A stretch of DNA of 64,000 nt from an uncultured Bacteroidota bacterium (GTDB taxonomy: Bacteria > Bacteroidota > Bacteroidia > NS11-12g > UBA9320): positions 1-64,000 of the forward strand of contig CAKZLB010000010.1 in NCBI GenBank assembly GCA_937124965.1. Reading direction: 5' to 3'. The notes beneath the pieces are model-generated. The model saw only the letters and a program-made list of their open reading frames with translations, had not been told where the DNA came from and did not search any database. How positions within the stretch are numbered: the first letter of the stretch is position 1; the number at the start of each line of letters is the position of its first letter. Both the position numbers and the translations under genes were made by a program. Shown one piece after another: positions 16,410 through 24,987 of the stretch.

Positions 16410-17939
16410 CTACTTTATAACCAATGACCCACTGCTTAGTGTACCTTCTACGTTTGCAGAGTAATAGTATAGCCCTGGAGTAACATTTTCAGGAATCGAC
16501 CATGTAACGCGAGAACTGTCTAGTTGGTTGGTATTAATAACTTCAGTCACAAGTGACCCTACACTATTGTAAATCCGAATCTGAACGTTTTTATGAACGG
16601 TTTCTGGAAGTGTAAAAGTGACTTCGTTGCTTGCTGGGTTTGGGTAAACACCTATGACGGGGGGAATTACTTTGAAGTTCGACAACGTCGTAAGTTTCTC
16701 GATATCTCGATTTTCGTCGCCGTCTTGATACGGTAAATAGTGAAAGTAAATCAAAAACATTTCGTCCGTTGTGTTTAGTCCCGGATAAACAGTTTTAGGA
16801 GGGTTGCTAGGATTGTGAAGGTTGTTGACTGTATTGTCGTATCGACCTTCACCATAAATAGTACTGCCTTTGGGAAGCTTTTTCATTTTTTCAAAGAACA
16901 AAAATTCTTGCCATTCAAAATTCCAATGAGGAATACTAACAAATGGAATAGTGTCTTGCGTTGGAGTTATGGCAAAAGAACCAATACGTTTCCCTAGTAA
17001 ATGCATATGCGGAAAAACACTCAAGATTGAATAATCAACATTTCCTATTTTACGGGAACCTGAGACCTCCGTTTCTTTGTTAGCCGGCAATACAAATTGC
17101 CAATTTTCAATAAGCGAACTCGTTTGAAGTTTACGAATAGGAGTGGCATCATCGTAAAACCAAAAACGAATGATCGTACTGTCAACCTTTCCATATGATC
17201 CTTCAGGATAATGCATTGCAAGTACAATGTTTGATCCTGCAGTGATTTCAAACCCAAGGTTAAAGTCGGAACCATTAGTTGGAAAAACAGTTGGAGGAGA
17301 ACCAGGAACGTATCCTCCAATCAAACCAGTGGTAGGTCCTGTGCATACACCAGCTGAAGTGTCTGTGGGGTAATTCCCTGTTGGGTCGATATAGACCAAT
17401 GAATGATGTACAATGGCATGGTTTCCTGGTATTACTTCAAAACCTCTAATTTTTTTGGTAGAAGTAAGTCCTGTTGGCATCGAAAAACAAACATAGTCGT
17501 CGCCAGTTGCTGATGCTTTACTGCTATAGACAGGTAGTTTTATTTCTAAATCTGCTTTTTCTGAAATAAACCCTTTCGTTTTGTAAACAGGAGGAGGAGG
17601 AGTTTTAGAAGCATCACCTTCAGGCCCACCATTTTTTAACCAGTTTGTGATTGCAACTTTCTCATCAAATGATAAAACACGTTCATGCGCATATTTCTGG
17701 TACTTGCTATCTGCAATCCAAGGTGGCATTGTATTGTTAAATACTGCTGTTTCAATAGACGCAGAAAATGGCTTTACATCTTTATACGTAATTAAGGAAA
17801 AGGGAGCAATTCCATTTGGGTTGTGGCAGGACGTACAATTGTTGTAGAAAATTTGAGCAACATTGTCGCTCCATGTGTCTTGAGCCGACACATGAACCAC
17901 TGAAAAACAAAAAACGAATAAACCTATAAATCGACCCAT
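16410..17939 (-). CDS. Secreted cytochrome c / PHM-like copper protein with T9SS sorting domain
   Basis: 509 residues. After a signal peptide ending VHVSAQ there is a heme c site CTSCH (residues 35-39) and a possible axial Met in 'NNTMPPW'. Next comes a region with copper type II monooxygenase-like ligands: HH (178-179), His243 in 'AMHYPEG' and HMH (311-313) in 'FPHMHLLGKRI', resembling peptidylglycine monooxygenase domains. The C-terminus is a T9SS type A domain ('GVYPNPASNEVTF' to 'SGSLVIK'). The combination suggests an extracellular electron-transfer-coupled oxidase or monooxygenase; the substrate is unknown. The start is the only suitable ATG. Confidence 0.8.
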   Translation of the reverse strand: MGRFIGLFVFCFSVVHVSAQDTWSDNVAQIFYNNCTSCHNPNGIAPFSLITYKDVKPFSASIETAVFNNTMPPWIADSKYQKYAHERVLSFDEKVAITNWLKNGGPEGDASKTPPPPVYKTKGFISEKADLEIKLPVYSSKASATGDDYVCFSMPTGLTSTKKIRGFEVIPGNHAIVHHSLVYIDPTGNYPTDTSAGVCTGPTTGLIGGYVPGSPPTVFPTNGSDFNLGFEITAGSNIVLAMHYPEGSYGKVDSTIIRFWFYDDATPIRKLQTSSLIENWQFVLPANKETEVSGSRKIGNVDYSILSVFPHMHLLGKRIGSFAITPTQDTIPFVSIPHWNFEWQEFLFFEKMKKLPKGSTIYGEGRYDNTVNNLHNPSNPPKTVYPGLNTTDEMFLIYFHYLPYQDGDENRDIEKLTTLSNFKVIPPVIGVYPNPASNEVTFTLPETVHKNVQIRIYNSVGSLVTEVINTNQLDSSRVTWSIPENVTPGLYYYSANVEGTLSSGSLVIK

Positions 17940-17944
17940 GGTAA

Positions 17945-17952
17945 CAAATTTA
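17945..17952 (-). promoter_or_regulatory. -7 element of cytochrome/PHM-like gene, possibly leaderless
   Basis: TAAATTTG on the minus strand is separated by TTACC from ATG 17939. It is an exact TAnnTTTG match; a -33 box is not obvious. Confidence 0.45.
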
Positions 17953-18106
17953 AACTATTGAACTTAAATAAAAACGTTGGCTTAATGGCTCTATGGTAGA
18001 CCAATTTCCACCTCAATTTATAGAAATTAAAAGATATGTCATGTTTTTAGCGACTCATTTTTCCATATTGATATTTTGCTATTTTCGTAAACCTTAATAA
18101 AAAAAG

Positions 18107-18718
18107 ATGAAGACAAGTATTAAAATATTCAGTGTATTGATGATTGCCTCTTTGTTTACGTTTACAGCATGTAACGACACAACAGATAAAGACAACATCT
18201 TCAAGATGATTAAACGGAACAAAAAAGAGCAAAAGAAGGATAACGATAAAGACGACAAACGATACGATTGTCCACGATTAAAGTTAAACTTCAAAGACAA
18301 GTGTAAGACGGCAGATGGAAAAGTCGGATATGTCAATGAGGACTGTGGTTGTGAAGTTAAAAAAGATGACCGCAAAGACGTTGATTGTGAAAAGCTAGGA
18401 CTGAATGTTGGCGATAAATGCAAAACACGAGACGGAAAGTACGGTCTTGTTAATGAAGATTGTGAATGCGAAGTTCAACGAGATACTAAGAAGTTTGATT
18501 GCGAAAAATTAAGATTAAACGTAGGTGATAAATGCAAAACCGCTTCGGGAAATTATGGCCTTGTAAACGAAGATTGCGAATGTGAAGTGCGAGGAAACAC
18601 AAAGAAGTATGATTGTGAAAAATTGCGACTTAACGTAGGTGATAAATGTAAAAATGCAAAAACAGGAAAAGTAGGAATCGTTGACAAAAACTGCAACTGT
18701 TCTCCTATTTCGAGATAA
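18107..18718 (+). CDS. Lipoprotein with four Cys-rich ~38-residue repeats
   Basis: 203 residues. The signal peptide ends in a lipobox (LFTFTAC, Cys22). A very basic and acidic linker (KKEQKKDNDKDDKR) follows, then four tandem repeats starting near residues 54, 93, 131 and 169. Each has the pattern DC-x2-L-x-LN-x3-DKC-x-(5-8)-G-x2-G-x-V-x3-C-x-C, that is, four cysteines probably forming two disulfides. It resembles the 'LG..GD.C.DG....D.V...C.C' repeats common in large Bacteroidota surface proteins, here stripped to a small lipoprotein. Repeats 2-4 are alike at DNA level, so recent duplication is likely. The role is unknown. Confidence 0.8.
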   Translation: MKTSIKIFSVLMIASLFTFTACNDTTDKDNIFKMIKRNKKEQKKDNDKDDKRYDCPRLKLNFKDKCKTADGKVGYVNEDCGCEVKKDDRKDVDCEKLGLNVGDKCKTRDGKYGLVNEDCECEVQRDTKKFDCEKLRLNVGDKCKTASGNYGLVNEDCECEVRGNTKKYDCEKLRLNVGDKCKNAKTGKVGIVDKNCNCSPISR

Positions 18719-18744
18719 TAAAAGAAACTTTATAAAATAAGAAA

Positions 18745-18775
18745 GGGTGCGTGTTTGAAACATGCACCCTTTTTT
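18745..18775 (+). terminator. Rho-independent terminator after Cys-repeat lipoprotein
   Basis: GGGTGCGTG (18745-18753) pairs with CATGCACCC (18761-18769) with one G-T mismatch, and six Ts follow at 18770-18775. It lies between two convergent genes. Confidence 0.75.
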
Positions 18776-18791
18776 GTTGGAGACTTTGAAG

Positions 18792-19751
18792 TTAGCGACG
18801 CAGTCGTTGAATCTTCATATATTGAATCTGTAAATCATTCACTTTTAAAGCAATAAAATAGGTGCCGTCCGGCAAGCCTGGTTCTGGTGTCCATACTGCT
18901 TCGTATTTCTCCGATGATAAGGTTGAGTCCGCAACGCGAGCAACCTCTTTACCTTCTATATCGTAAACAATGATGCCTACTTGTGCCTGGTGAAAAATCC
19001 CGTATTTTATTTCAACTCGATCTGAGAAAGGATTCGGGCTCACGGAGTAAATAACACCTTTGTCTAAATGTAAATCATTGGTTCCAATGTTTCCACCTTT
19101 GCCATTAACCACAATATCCCAAACACCTTCTAGTTTTCCTTCGGTATTTTTTGAAAGCTCAATGATTCGGTGAGTAGCATCAAAACTTCCACTTGTTATT
19201 GAGGCAGCAGCATCTCCAGGAATATCTGAATCACCTTTGAAGTAAAGCTGAGTAACTAAGGTGTCTTCATTCTCCGGAGTTATTTTGAAATGAATATGCG
19301 AAGGACGATACTTAGCACCATTTAAATATTTACCAGGCTTTATGGTTTCAAAGGAGTAAAATCCTTGTGAGTTTGTTTTGAATTGCCCTCTTAGGTTATA
19401 ACCATCGTTGTCATATTCACCAGCGTCGTTTGCGTGCCAAACATCTACAACCGTATTTGCCAACGCTTCGCTGCAGTCTAAATTCATCACACGACCTCGT
19501 ATAATCATTCGCTCACCTTTTTCTGAGGCTTTTGCGAGTTGAGTTGTTTCACGCACCGGAGGATTTTCCGTATAAAAAGGACCAACGCCATAATAGTCTT
19601 TGGTTGTTGGGTCACACGCCATGGTTGACTGCGATTCTTGCTCCCTGCTTAAAGCATTTTTAGGGAACAACCCAACTGACAATGCAGCTATAGAGGCATT
19701 TTTTAGAAACTGTCTTCTACCATTTGGGTTATTATTTTTTAAATCCGACAT
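18792..19751 (-). CDS. Intradiol ring-cleavage dioxygenase with Tat-like signal and T9SS sorting domain
   Basis: 319 residues. The N-terminus has a twin-arginine motif, G-R-R-Q-F-L-K, before a hydrophobic stretch ASIAALSVGLF. The core is a protocatechuate 3,4-dioxygenase-like beta-sandwich with the four expected iron ligands: Tyr113 (AGEYDN), Tyr142 (PGKYLN), His152 and His154 (RPSHIHF). The last ~85 residues are a T9SS type A domain ('YSVSPNPFSDRVEI'). The family opens catechol-type rings with O2 via Fe(III); an exported form could attack lignin- or algal-derived phenolics, but the substrate is not shown. It follows the cytochrome lipoprotein gene by 4 bases. Confidence 0.87.
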   Translation of the reverse strand: MSDLKNNNPNGRRQFLKNASIAALSVGLFPKNALSREQESQSTMACDPTTKDYYGVGPFYTENPPVRETTQLAKASEKGERMIIRGRVMNLDCSEALANTVVDVWHANDAGEYDNDGYNLRGQFKTNSQGFYSFETIKPGKYLNGAKYRPSHIHFKITPENEDTLVTQLYFKGDSDIPGDAAASITSGSFDATHRIIELSKNTEGKLEGVWDIVVNGKGGNIGTNDLHLDKGVIYSVSPNPFSDRVEIKYGIFHQAQVGIIVYDIEGKEVARVADSTLSSEKYEAVWTPEPGLPDGTYFIALKVNDLQIQYMKIQRLRR

Positions 19752-19755
19752 ATAG

Positions 19756-20409
19756 TTACTTTTCTAACAATCCTTCAGTTTTCCATTGCTCAAATAAGGC
19801 TATGGTTGCAGCATCTAATTTGGTTCCACTCATAGGCATGAAACCAGCCGTTCCTTGGTCTCTGTTTATTCGATTGATAATATTGTCAATGTCCGCTTTT
19901 GCATTGTCGTACGAGCTAACATAGGTTTTTTCCGAACCACCATACGCATGACATGGAGAACATGAAGACATTATTATCGGCTGAATATCATCTGTAAAGG
20001 TTATTTTCTTTAAGGCAGTAACATTAATTGTAAAAGCATCTCCAAACGTTTTTGATCCAAAATCATTTGTTGCCGTTACAGTTATTACATAGGTGCCTGG
20101 ATCTAGTCTGTTTGCAGCGGAAATAACTCCAGTAGTTTCGTCAATGGTGATCAAACCACTAGGCTGAGGAGATACACTTATTGAGTAGGTGATTGGTGTG
20201 CTTCCTTCTATTGAAGGTTCTGTAGACGAACCTGCAGTTGCTGCTTCTAAAGTTATGCTATTAGGTGTATATAATAAAGCTGTTGGTGCAGTGCCTGTTG
20301 CTGGAGCGGGTTCGGTGGTTTCATCACCGTCACAGGCGTTTAAAGTGGTTAAACCAATTAAAAGTAGAAAGGCTAATGATACCTTTTGAGTTAAGAGTGT
20401 ATGTTTCAT
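19756..20409 (-). CDS. Lipoprotein with Ig-like domain and heme c site
   Basis: 217 residues. The lipobox is TTLNAC (Cys26). A Thr/Ala/Pro linker leads to a putative Ig/cadherin-like domain (~45-130; 'GLITIDETTGVISAANRLDPGTYVITVTATNDFG'). A C-terminal cytochrome-like part carries CSPCH (150-154) and candidate axial Met in 'GFMPMSG' (~190). It is probably an outer-membrane or periplasmic one-heme electron carrier. It lies 4 bases upstream of the dioxygenase gene and 57 bases downstream of an AraC-type regulator, so a small co-regulated unit is likely. Confidence 0.78.
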   Translation of the reverse strand: MKHTLLTQKVSLAFLLLIGLTTLNACDGDETTEPAPATGTAPTALLYTPNSITLEAATAGSSTEPSIEGSTPITYSISVSPQPSGLITIDETTGVISAANRLDPGTYVITVTATNDFGSKTFGDAFTINVTALKKITFTDDIQPIIMSSCSPCHAYGGSEKTYVSSYDNAKADIDNIINRINRDQGTAGFMPMSGTKLDAATIALFEQWKTEGLLEK

Positions 20410-20466
20410 ATTATTTTTTTTACAAAGGAAGGGTGTTAAGATAGTTATGGAATGGTACTTTTTCCA

Positions 20467-21429
20467 TTAGCTGTGGTATTTTTTACGAGTTTCTTGCCTA
20501 AATACACCTGGCGAACAATTTTCAAACTTCTTAAACCAACGATTAAAATAGGCGTTATCCTGGAAGTTTAAAGTGTAGGCAATCTCCTTAATTGATTTTT
20601 CAGAGTGGAGCAACCATCGTTTAGCTTCTAATAGTAGACGATCGGATATGAGGTCTTTGGCACTTTTTCCTTGAAGTTCATTGAGAGACTGATTTAATTT
20701 ATCTTCAGAAATATTCAACTTGTCAGCATAAAAGCTAATCTTTTCGTGATTTAAAAATGTGTCTTCAAGGAGTGTTTTAAAACGATTGCAAATGACTTGT
20801 GACGTTGATTCAGCCTGCGGATCTGTGTAGTTATATAAGCGATGACAAGTAACTAATATTAAGTTCAAGTAGTTCCGAATCATGTCTTGATGTCCCCATG
20901 TGCGCTGGTCAAATTCAGTACGAATATTATGAACCAAGTGCATCAACCCTTCAAATTCAAGAGTATTCGGTTGAATTAATGGTCGAGTAATCTTGTTATT
21001 TAGGAACGGAATACGTTGCAACATTTCCTGATCTTTTAACTTAGATAGGAAGAAGCTTTTGGTAAACTTTAGAACATAACCAACCGATTGAGGGTCACGG
21101 TGCATATAGTGTATTTGCCCAGGTGATAAAACGTGAATTTCGTTCGAATTGATTTCAATCTCTTGAAAATCAATCATGTGCATTCCGCCGCCAACTTCAA
21201 AAAAGAAAAGTTCGTAGTAATTATGTCGATGCGGTGCTCGAGGATCATAACCAACGTTTTTTTCAATAGCTTCGATTTGAAAAGGAATATCGCCAGGCTG
21301 ATCCTTTTGAAGCGTAAATTCAGGAATATGATCGATCTTGTTTTCCAAACTAATGCCATGATACTTCTTTTTTCCTGACAAATGAAATTGCTTAAGTGCT
21401 AGACCAGCTAAATTACATTTGTGAGACAT
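20467..21429 (-). CDS. AraC-family transcriptional regulator with cupin sensor
   Basis: 320 residues. An N-terminal cupin-like sensing domain ('PHRHNYYELFFFEVGGGMHMIDF', 'IHVLSPGQIHYM') is followed by two AraC helix-turn-helix motifs at the C-terminus ('KISFYADKLNISEDKLNQSL' and 'SIKEIAYTLNFQDNAYFNRWFKKF'). It probably binds a small effector and controls nearby genes. The downstream cytochrome/dioxygenase pair on the same strand and the divergent AraC-type gene are the obvious candidates, but this is inference. Confidence 0.88.
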   Translation of the reverse strand: MSHKCNLAGLALKQFHLSGKKKYHGISLENKIDHIPEFTLQKDQPGDIPFQIEAIEKNVGYDPRAPHRHNYYELFFFEVGGGMHMIDFQEIEINSNEIHVLSPGQIHYMHRDPQSVGYVLKFTKSFFLSKLKDQEMLQRIPFLNNKITRPLIQPNTLEFEGLMHLVHNIRTEFDQRTWGHQDMIRNYLNLILVTCHRLYNYTDPQAESTSQVICNRFKTLLEDTFLNHEKISFYADKLNISEDKLNQSLNELQGKSAKDLISDRLLLEAKRWLLHSEKSIKEIAYTLNFQDNAYFNRWFKKFENCSPGVFRQETRKKYHS

Positions 21430-21497
21430 AGGTTTTCGTCATTTCTAATTTGGCAAATCAAACAAGAATGAAGTATTTTACCCAATTCAAAATGTAA

Positions 21498-22640
21498 ATG
21501 GTTTTCCAAAGTTTATACCTGCCACTTAATCTATTAGCAATTTTAAATATTGCTATTTTATGTCTTTTTTTACTATTAAGAAAAGATAATGCGCTAGCAA
21601 ATAAAGTGTTAGCATTTGCGTTGGCAATTCCAGGGCTTTATTTTGTCGACAACGTATTGATTTGTTTAGATGTCTTGAAAAATGTTCCGTATGCCTTTTT
21701 TGCCGTCCAAACAATCGCAACATTTTTTCCTATAACCGTTTATTGGTACATCCACCTTTTATTAGCTGATAAAAATAGGTGGCACCCACTTTTAATAATT
21801 GGGTCTGTGGTTACTTTTAGTATGAGTATCTGGTTAATGTTGTACTTTGAATCACTATCAGCAGAGCAAAAAACGAACTACTTAAATCTTTTGAAATCAG
21901 AAAAATACCCGATAACTATGACTATTTATAATCTAGTTTTTTATGGATGGCAAATGGTTTATTTGTTAGTGTTATACATAGAAGTTAAGCGATACCAGGT
22001 AAAGGCTAAGGACAATTTGGCTAGTTTGGATGGAATTAAAGTAGCTTTTGCAAAGCAGTTTGTAACTCTTTCCGCGATTTTAAACTTTACACTAATTTTT
22101 CTTTACCTCTTACTACCAACGCCAGTTGTAGATTATGGCACACTGCCGGTAGTTGTAACGGTCATCTATATTTTTATAATCATCTTTCTAATGCGTAACA
22201 ATGCAATTTTTAGTAAATCTACCTATGCGCAGTTGGAAGAAAACGTCAAAGAGATACAAAATGACGAGAATACAAATAATATAGTTGATAGCTCAACTGA
22301 GCGTTTGAAAGAAGTTGCTGAGAAAATAGAAAGTGCTTTATATACGGATAGGCTATTTTTAGACGCAGAGCTAAAACTATCTAAATTGGCAAGTCACATC
22401 AATGAGCCAATGTATTTGACTTCTCAGTGTCTTAATTCGCATTTCAAAAAGTCGTTTTACGATCTTGTGAATGAACTACGTATTTCAGAAGCAAAAACGC
22501 TGCTTAAAAGTTTTGATTCAAAGACCGATAAAATTGAAAATATTGCATACAGAGCTGGCTTTAATAGTAGAGCTTCTTTTTACAGAGCTTTCAAAAAAAT
22601 AGAAGGTAAAAATCCTACAGATTTTGTCTCAAATTCTTAA
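21498..22640 (+). CDS. Membrane-anchored AraC-type helix-turn-helix regulator
   Basis: 380 residues. The N-terminal ~230 residues contain about six or seven hydrophobic helices with no recognised sensor motif. The C-terminal ~110 residues are an AraC-type DNA-binding domain ('LKLSKLASHINEPMYLTSQCLN', 'KIENIAYRAGFNSRASFYRAFKK'). Such membrane-embedded AraC proteins are common in Bacteroidota and probably sense an envelope or lipophilic signal directly. It is divergent from another AraC gene across 68 bases and followed by a BNR-like T9SS gene with its own promoter. Confidence 0.85.
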   Translation: MVFQSLYLPLNLLAILNIAILCLFLLLRKDNALANKVLAFALAIPGLYFVDNVLICLDVLKNVPYAFFAVQTIATFFPITVYWYIHLLLADKNRWHPLLIIGSVVTFSMSIWLMLYFESLSAEQKTNYLNLLKSEKYPITMTIYNLVFYGWQMVYLLVLYIEVKRYQVKAKDNLASLDGIKVAFAKQFVTLSAILNFTLIFLYLLLPTPVVDYGTLPVVVTVIYIFIIIFLMRNNAIFSKSTYAQLEENVKEIQNDENTNNIVDSSTERLKEVAEKIESALYTDRLFLDAELKLSKLASHINEPMYLTSQCLNSHFKKSFYDLVNELRISEAKTLLKSFDSKTDKIENIAYRAGFNSRASFYRAFKKIEGKNPTDFVSNS

Positions 22641-22696
22641 TGCGCTAAAAAACAAATAGTTATATGCTTTTTATTTGACTATTGAGACAAAAGTAA

Positions 22697-22728
22697 TTTC
22701 ATACTAGCGATACTCAATTTTATTTTTG
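22697..22728 (+). promoter_or_regulatory. Putative promoter of BNR-like T9SS gene
   Basis: TTTC at 22697-22700, 20 bases, then TATTTTTG at 22721-22728, an exact TAnnTTTG. The first ATG (22734) is only 5 bases downstream, which makes the second in-frame ATG at 22752 the more conventional start. Confidence 0.5.
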
Positions 22729-22751
22729 TCTTCATGAAAATCGTCAAGAAA

Positions 22752-24008
22752 ATGAAAAGAATTATCCTTTTATTAATCAGTTTTGTGCCTGTAATTTCTT
22801 TTGCTCAAATGTGGTCTGCTACCTCTGCTTTGAGTACGAGTGGTGGAGGTTATTTGATTGCCGCAGATCACGTTATGAGCACTGTTTATGCTGTTGGGAA
22901 TAATCAAGAGTTTGTTTTTTCGAAAGATAAAGGACAAACATGGCAAAAGCAGAGTGTAACAAAACCAGCTGATTTTGCTGTTATAAAAGGTGTTGGTGAT
23001 CGTCTATATGCTTCATTTAAAGTCAACACTTACGACTACCTAATAGGATATTCAACCGACGATGGTAAATCGTGGAAATTAGATACTGTTGGACTTCCTG
23101 TAAACATCACAAAAACGGGTAAGAAATCGTTAAACATCCGTGATATGAGAGACGACTACATTTTGGCCTTTGATGCAACTTCAGCATATGTGAAAAAAAC
23201 TACTGAAACTGTCTGGACAAAAACTACAATTGACCCGATTGTAACAACGGATGTTACTACTCAAAACGGTGTTTGGTACGCAATCGGAGTGCAAAAAATA
23301 CTGCGTTCTGATGATAACGGAAAATCATGGTCTGCAATTGAAACTATAGGCTTACCGAACAACTTTCAAGGCAATGTGATTACATCAAATCAACGGAATC
23401 GGCTATACATTTCCTCTGCACCAGCTGATGGAGGAACGGACATTTACTATTCAGAAGATGACGGAAAAAGTTGGACAAAAACAAACTCAGGACAAATTTA
23501 TACCCACCAATACCCTTTTGTTGGTAAAATGTATGCAGTTGAGAGCTATGTGTTTGCAGCAATTAATCCAAAATTTGCTGATAACAAAAATCCACCACCA
23601 TTTATCATGTCCACCTCCTCAGATTCAGTTTCATTTAGTGCAGGCGACACCTCCGGATTCTTAAGAGGTCAGACAAATACTGCATTACCATTTTTCTTTC
23701 ACATTGAAGATAAATTGTTTACCATGTTTTGGGAACTATACGAGAGCAAACCTGGCTTTGTAGGAGACGAACCTAGTTCGGTGATTGACATTAAAAAATC
23801 TACTATCAATGTTTACCCAAACCCAACTCAAAGCATCATCACGGTTAAAGTGGATAAACATACAAAATGGAATCTCACCGATTTACAAGGTCGTAGTGTA
23901 ATATCTGGACAAGCATCAGAGGAATTTGAAGTGGACTTAACGACCCTAATGTCCGGAATCTATTTCTTACAGATGTCCAGTGGTAGCCTACAAATTATGA
24001 AAGAATAG
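22752..24008 (+). CDS. Secreted BNR/sialidase-like beta-propeller protein with T9SS sorting domain
   Basis: 418 residues from ATG 22752 (ATG 22734 adds six). The signal peptide is MKRIILLLISFVPVISFAQ. The body carries Asp-box-like repeats of the BNR type: 'FSKDKGQTWQK', 'STDDGKSWK', 'RSDDNGKSWS' and 'YSEDDGKSWT', as in sialidase-fold or Ycf48-like propellers. No catalytic sialidase residues are evident, so it is probably a structural or binding propeller. The C-terminus is a T9SS type A domain ('NVYPNPTQSIITV' to 'GSLQIMKE'). The function is unknown. Confidence 0.82.
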   Translation: MKRIILLLISFVPVISFAQMWSATSALSTSGGGYLIAADHVMSTVYAVGNNQEFVFSKDKGQTWQKQSVTKPADFAVIKGVGDRLYASFKVNTYDYLIGYSTDDGKSWKLDTVGLPVNITKTGKKSLNIRDMRDDYILAFDATSAYVKKTTETVWTKTTIDPIVTTDVTTQNGVWYAIGVQKILRSDDNGKSWSAIETIGLPNNFQGNVITSNQRNRLYISSAPADGGTDIYYSEDDGKSWTKTNSGQIYTHQYPFVGKMYAVESYVFAAINPKFADNKNPPPFIMSTSSDSVSFSAGDTSGFLRGQTNTALPFFFHIEDKLFTMFWELYESKPGFVGDEPSSVIDIKKSTINVYPNPTQSIITVKVDKHTKWNLTDLQGRSVISGQASEEFEVDLTTLMSGIYFLQMSSGSLQIMKE

Positions 24009-24027
24009 TGGCAAAGACATCTTCGCA

Positions 24028-24987
24028 CTATACCTCTTCTTCTTCAGCACTTACATGAAACAGTGCATTGCCTTTGTTAATTATAGGAGAGGTGTTGGTA
24101 CAGAAAATATGGCAATCAAAAGGTGCACGAACTTTACGTTCAAAGTCACCAAAAGGATCCTGAATCAAACCAATAATATCACGCTTTTTAACTGTTGCAC
24201 CGTTTTCTACTAATGGTCGGAACATACCAGAATTTGTACTTCGAATCCATTTTGACTTATGAATTACTTTTGACTCATACTCCTGAGTAATTTCACCTCT
24301 TAGCATACCTAAATGGCATAAAACATTACGAGCTCCAGCAACGCCAACATCAACTATTTTTGGGTCAATACTTTTAGATTTTCCTCCTTCGAATAGTAAA
24401 ATGGTTTTACCAAGTTTTATAAGAGTATCACGAATAGATTTTGAGATGCTTTCTGAATGAACGATATATGGTGGCCGAAAAACATGAGCGAGATCCGTTG
24501 CAGTTTTATCTGAAAAATCACAGCGAATTTGTGGCACATTGTCACGCTCTGCACCTCCTGTATGAAAGTCGATTACGTAGTCCACTAATGGAGCAATTTC
24601 CATGGTAAATTGATTCGCAAATTGACTTGCCAAGGAACCATTTTTAGAACCTGGAAACATTCTGTTTAAATCTCGACCATCTGGAAATTCTCTTGTTTGA
24701 ATCAAATATCCAAAGATGTTAAAAACAGGAATGCATATAATTATCCCTGATGTTGGTTTGTGGTATTTTTTACGGATAATGTCGCGCAATATTGCAACGC
24801 CATTTACTTCATCACCGTGAACTCCAGACATCAATAAGACAACGGGACCATCTTTTTTAGCTCGCTCAACAAGAACAGGAACTTTTATTGGTGTACGAGT
24901 ATGTAATTTGGCAACTTCTAGGTTCAAAACATGGCTGCTACCTCGTTCAATGGTAGTTCCAAGTATTTCAAAATCGTTACTCAACAT
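24028..24987 (-). CDS. Succinylglutamate desuccinylase/aspartoacylase family protein
   Basis: 319 residues. The zinc-binding motif of the AstE/AspA branch of M14-like hydrolases is visible as GVHGDEVNG (His57, Glu60), with the second half in 'VIDFHTGG' and 'RDLNRMFPG' for substrate carboxylate binding. The C-terminal ~80 residues form a lipoyl/HlyD-like barrel ('[20 protein letters not shown]'). The gene overlaps the rimK stop by 11 bases. Family enzymes cleave N-acyl amino acids; linkage to a glutamate ligase suggests it may act on a RimK product, which is inference. Confidence 0.88.
   Translation of the reverse strand: MLSNDFEILGTTIERGSSHVLNLEVAKLHTRTPIKVPVLVERAKKDGPVVLLMSGVHGDEVNGVAILRDIIRKKYHKPTSGIIICIPVFNIFGYLIQTREFPDGRDLNRMFPGSKNGSLASQFANQFTMEIAPLVDYVIDFHTGGAERDNVPQIRCDFSDKTATDLAHVFRPPYIVHSESISKSIRDTLIKLGKTILLFEGGKSKSIDPKIVDVGVAGARNVLCHLGMLRGEITQEYESKVIHKSKWIRSTNSGMFRPLVENGATVKKRDIIGLIQDPFGDFERKVRAPFDCHIFCTNTSPIINKGNALFHVSAEEEEV

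Noticed and set aside
18266-18715. Tandem DNA repeats, considered as a repeat array
   Set aside because: They are in-frame coding repeats of the Cys-rich lipoprotein, so they are annotated there.
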